A stretch of 15,730 nt of DNA from CAZAJS01 sp964485635 (GTDB taxonomy: Bacteria > Pseudomonadota > Gammaproteobacteria > Francisellales > Francisellaceae). Below the pieces are notes generated by a model. That model worked only from the letters and a program-made list of their open reading frames with translations. It had not been told where the DNA came from and did not search any database. Positions 14,911 through 15,730 of this stretch are shown here, piece by piece; within the stretch, counting starts at the first letter, position 1; each line of letters opens with the position of its first letter. The position numbers were made by a program, and so were the translations under genes. Where the stretch lies: NCBI GenBank assembly GCA_964485635.1, contig CAZAJS010000028.1, positions 1 through 15,730 on the forward strand, read 5' to 3'.

Positions 14911-15730
14911 ATGAAAACCATTTTTCAGCAATTTCTTTATTTACTCGATGCCCAAGATCGGAAAGGGTTTGTGCGTTTTATCGGCTGGTTATTCTTAGGC
15001 GGGGTAACTGGATTATTTGGGATCGGGGCAGTGATTCCCTTTATCCAGATTTTGATCGATCCGGATCATTTGACCAACCTACCGGTGATTGGTGATATGA
15101 GCTATCTGCAAGCCGTTAGTCTGTGTGCCGGATTATTAATTGCCGCCTTTTGGGTGAAAAATGTCACTGCCTTTTGGGTGATCAAAAAACAGGCCCAATT
15201 TTTAAGTGGAGTGGTTGCTAAGGTGCAAAAGCGCTTGTTTAAGCGTTATATTTATTCACCTTATGAAACCCATGTCAAACGCAATTCCTCGACTTTGATT
15301 AGTAATATCAATGTTGAAACGAATATTCTTGCGAATCAAGTCATTAGTAAGTTTGGTACCGTCCTGAATGAATCAATCACCTCCGGGGTAGTGTTTGTCG
15401 CTTTATTATTTATTAGTCCGGTTTTTACCTTATTAGTCGTCGGGGTGATTGTCATCACAGGGCATCAGTTTATGGCGCGATTACGCCATCAATCGCGTTA
15501 TTATAGTCGTCAGCGCGGCCAGCATAACCGTCAATTAGCTCAAACGGTGGTCCAGTCCCTTGGCGGGATTAAAGAGTCTAAAATCTATCAAAAAGAGCCC
15601 TTTTTCCAACAACAAGTGGATCATCATGCCGATGGGCTAGCGAAAGCGGGGGTTTTTAGTCAAATTTTTCAACAGGCCCCGCGATTTTTAATCGAAGCCG
15701 TGGCTATTACGGTTGTCTTAGCTACAATGA
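14911..15730 (+). CDS. ABC transporter permease/ATPase, glycolipid flippase-like, 3'-truncated
   Basis: The frame from ATG 14911 stays open to the right edge, giving the first 273 residues of a larger protein. An AGGTG (14900-14904) within the end of the epimerase gene lies 6 nt before the start, and the gap is 3 bp. The visible part is the type IV ABC exporter membrane domain: hydrophobic helices around 22-48, 65-88, 155-185 and after 255, with a cytoplasmic coupling region 'GGIKESKIYQKEPFFQQQ' (about 223-240) as in PglK/MsbA-type half-transporters. 'LLDAQDRK' and 'GAVIPFIQIL' near the start resemble PglK-like flippases of lipid-linked oligosaccharides. The nucleotide-binding domain should follow outside the window. 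In this operon it probably flips a lipid-linked glycan containing uronic acid; the substrate is inference. Confidence 0.8.
   Translation, partial: MKTIFQQFLYLLDAQDRKGFVRFIGWLFLGGVTGLFGIGAVIPFIQILIDPDHLTNLPVIGDMSYLQAVSLCAGLLIAAFWVKNVTAFWVIKKQAQFLSGVVAKVQKRLFKRYIYSPYETHVKRNSSTLISNINVETNILANQVISKFGTVLNESITSGVVFVALLFISPVFTLLVVGVIVITGHQFMARLRHQSRYYSRQRGQHNRQLAQTVVQSLGGIKESKIYQKEPFFQQQVDHHADGLAKAGVFSQIFQQAPRFLIEAVAITVVLATM

Noticed and set aside
1..15730. CRISPR array, tRNA/rRNA genes, insertion sequences, phage or toxin-antitoxin genes
   Set aside because: I saw no regularly spaced repeats, transposase motifs, tRNA-like cloverleaf ends or small paired toxin-antitoxin frames; all large frames are explained by ordinary chromosomal genes.

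Overview
The window reads as chromosomal DNA of a Gram-negative bacterium, most likely a gammaproteobacterium with moderately AT-leaning DNA. The evidence is a BtuB-like outer-membrane receptor with a TonB protein, a glucokinase of the bacterial Glk family, a YfcH-type epimerase, RsgA, a DUF4823-like lipoprotein fragment, and a MutL of the endonuclease-bearing type seen in Pseudomonas-like rather than enteric lineages. I cannot place it to family. The region is fully packed with intact genes. I see no insertion sequence, phage gene, tRNA, rRNA or CRISPR array.

Layout. (1) 2-1676, plus strand: the tail of a DUF4823-like lipoprotein gene, then a YfcH-type NAD(P)-dependent epimerase overlapping a very small VOC (glyoxalase-fold) protein. 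(2) 1715-4736: divergent rsgA (minus) and mutL (plus). The mutL end abuts a convergent MFS transporter gene on the minus strand (4747-6024). (3) 6217-8520, plus strand: glucokinase, then a membrane fatty-acid desaturase. The desaturase has its own promoter, whose -10 box overlaps the glk stop codon, and a strongly structured leader; a clear intrinsic terminator follows it. (4) 8768-11593, minus strand: a vitamin B12 unit made of a cobalamin riboswitch (11393-11593), a BtuB-like TonB-dependent receptor and a tightly coupled TonB-family protein. (5) 11730-12329, plus strand: a GNAT acetyltransferase, divergent from the B12 unit. (6) 12545 to the right edge, plus strand: UDP-glucose 6-dehydrogenase, UDP-glucuronate 4-epimerase (4-bp overlap) and the membrane half of a PglK/MsbA-like ABC flippase (3-bp gap). 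This looks like the start of a surface-polysaccharide or glycan operon.

How the genes work together. The B12 unit is a self-contained scavenging module. When cobalamin is scarce the riboswitch should allow synthesis of both the outer-membrane gate and a TonB protein to power it, although no exbB/exbD is seen here. The ugd operon would convert UDP-glucose to UDP-glucuronate and then UDP-galacturonate, and the ABC protein would flip a lipid-linked product across the inner membrane. The other genes are unlinked housekeeping functions.

I found no clearly new biological system. The most informative signals are regulatory: the B12 riboswitch with a readable alternative-pairing platform, the structured desaturase leader, the inverted repeats at the ugd promoter, and a possibly leaderless rsgA.
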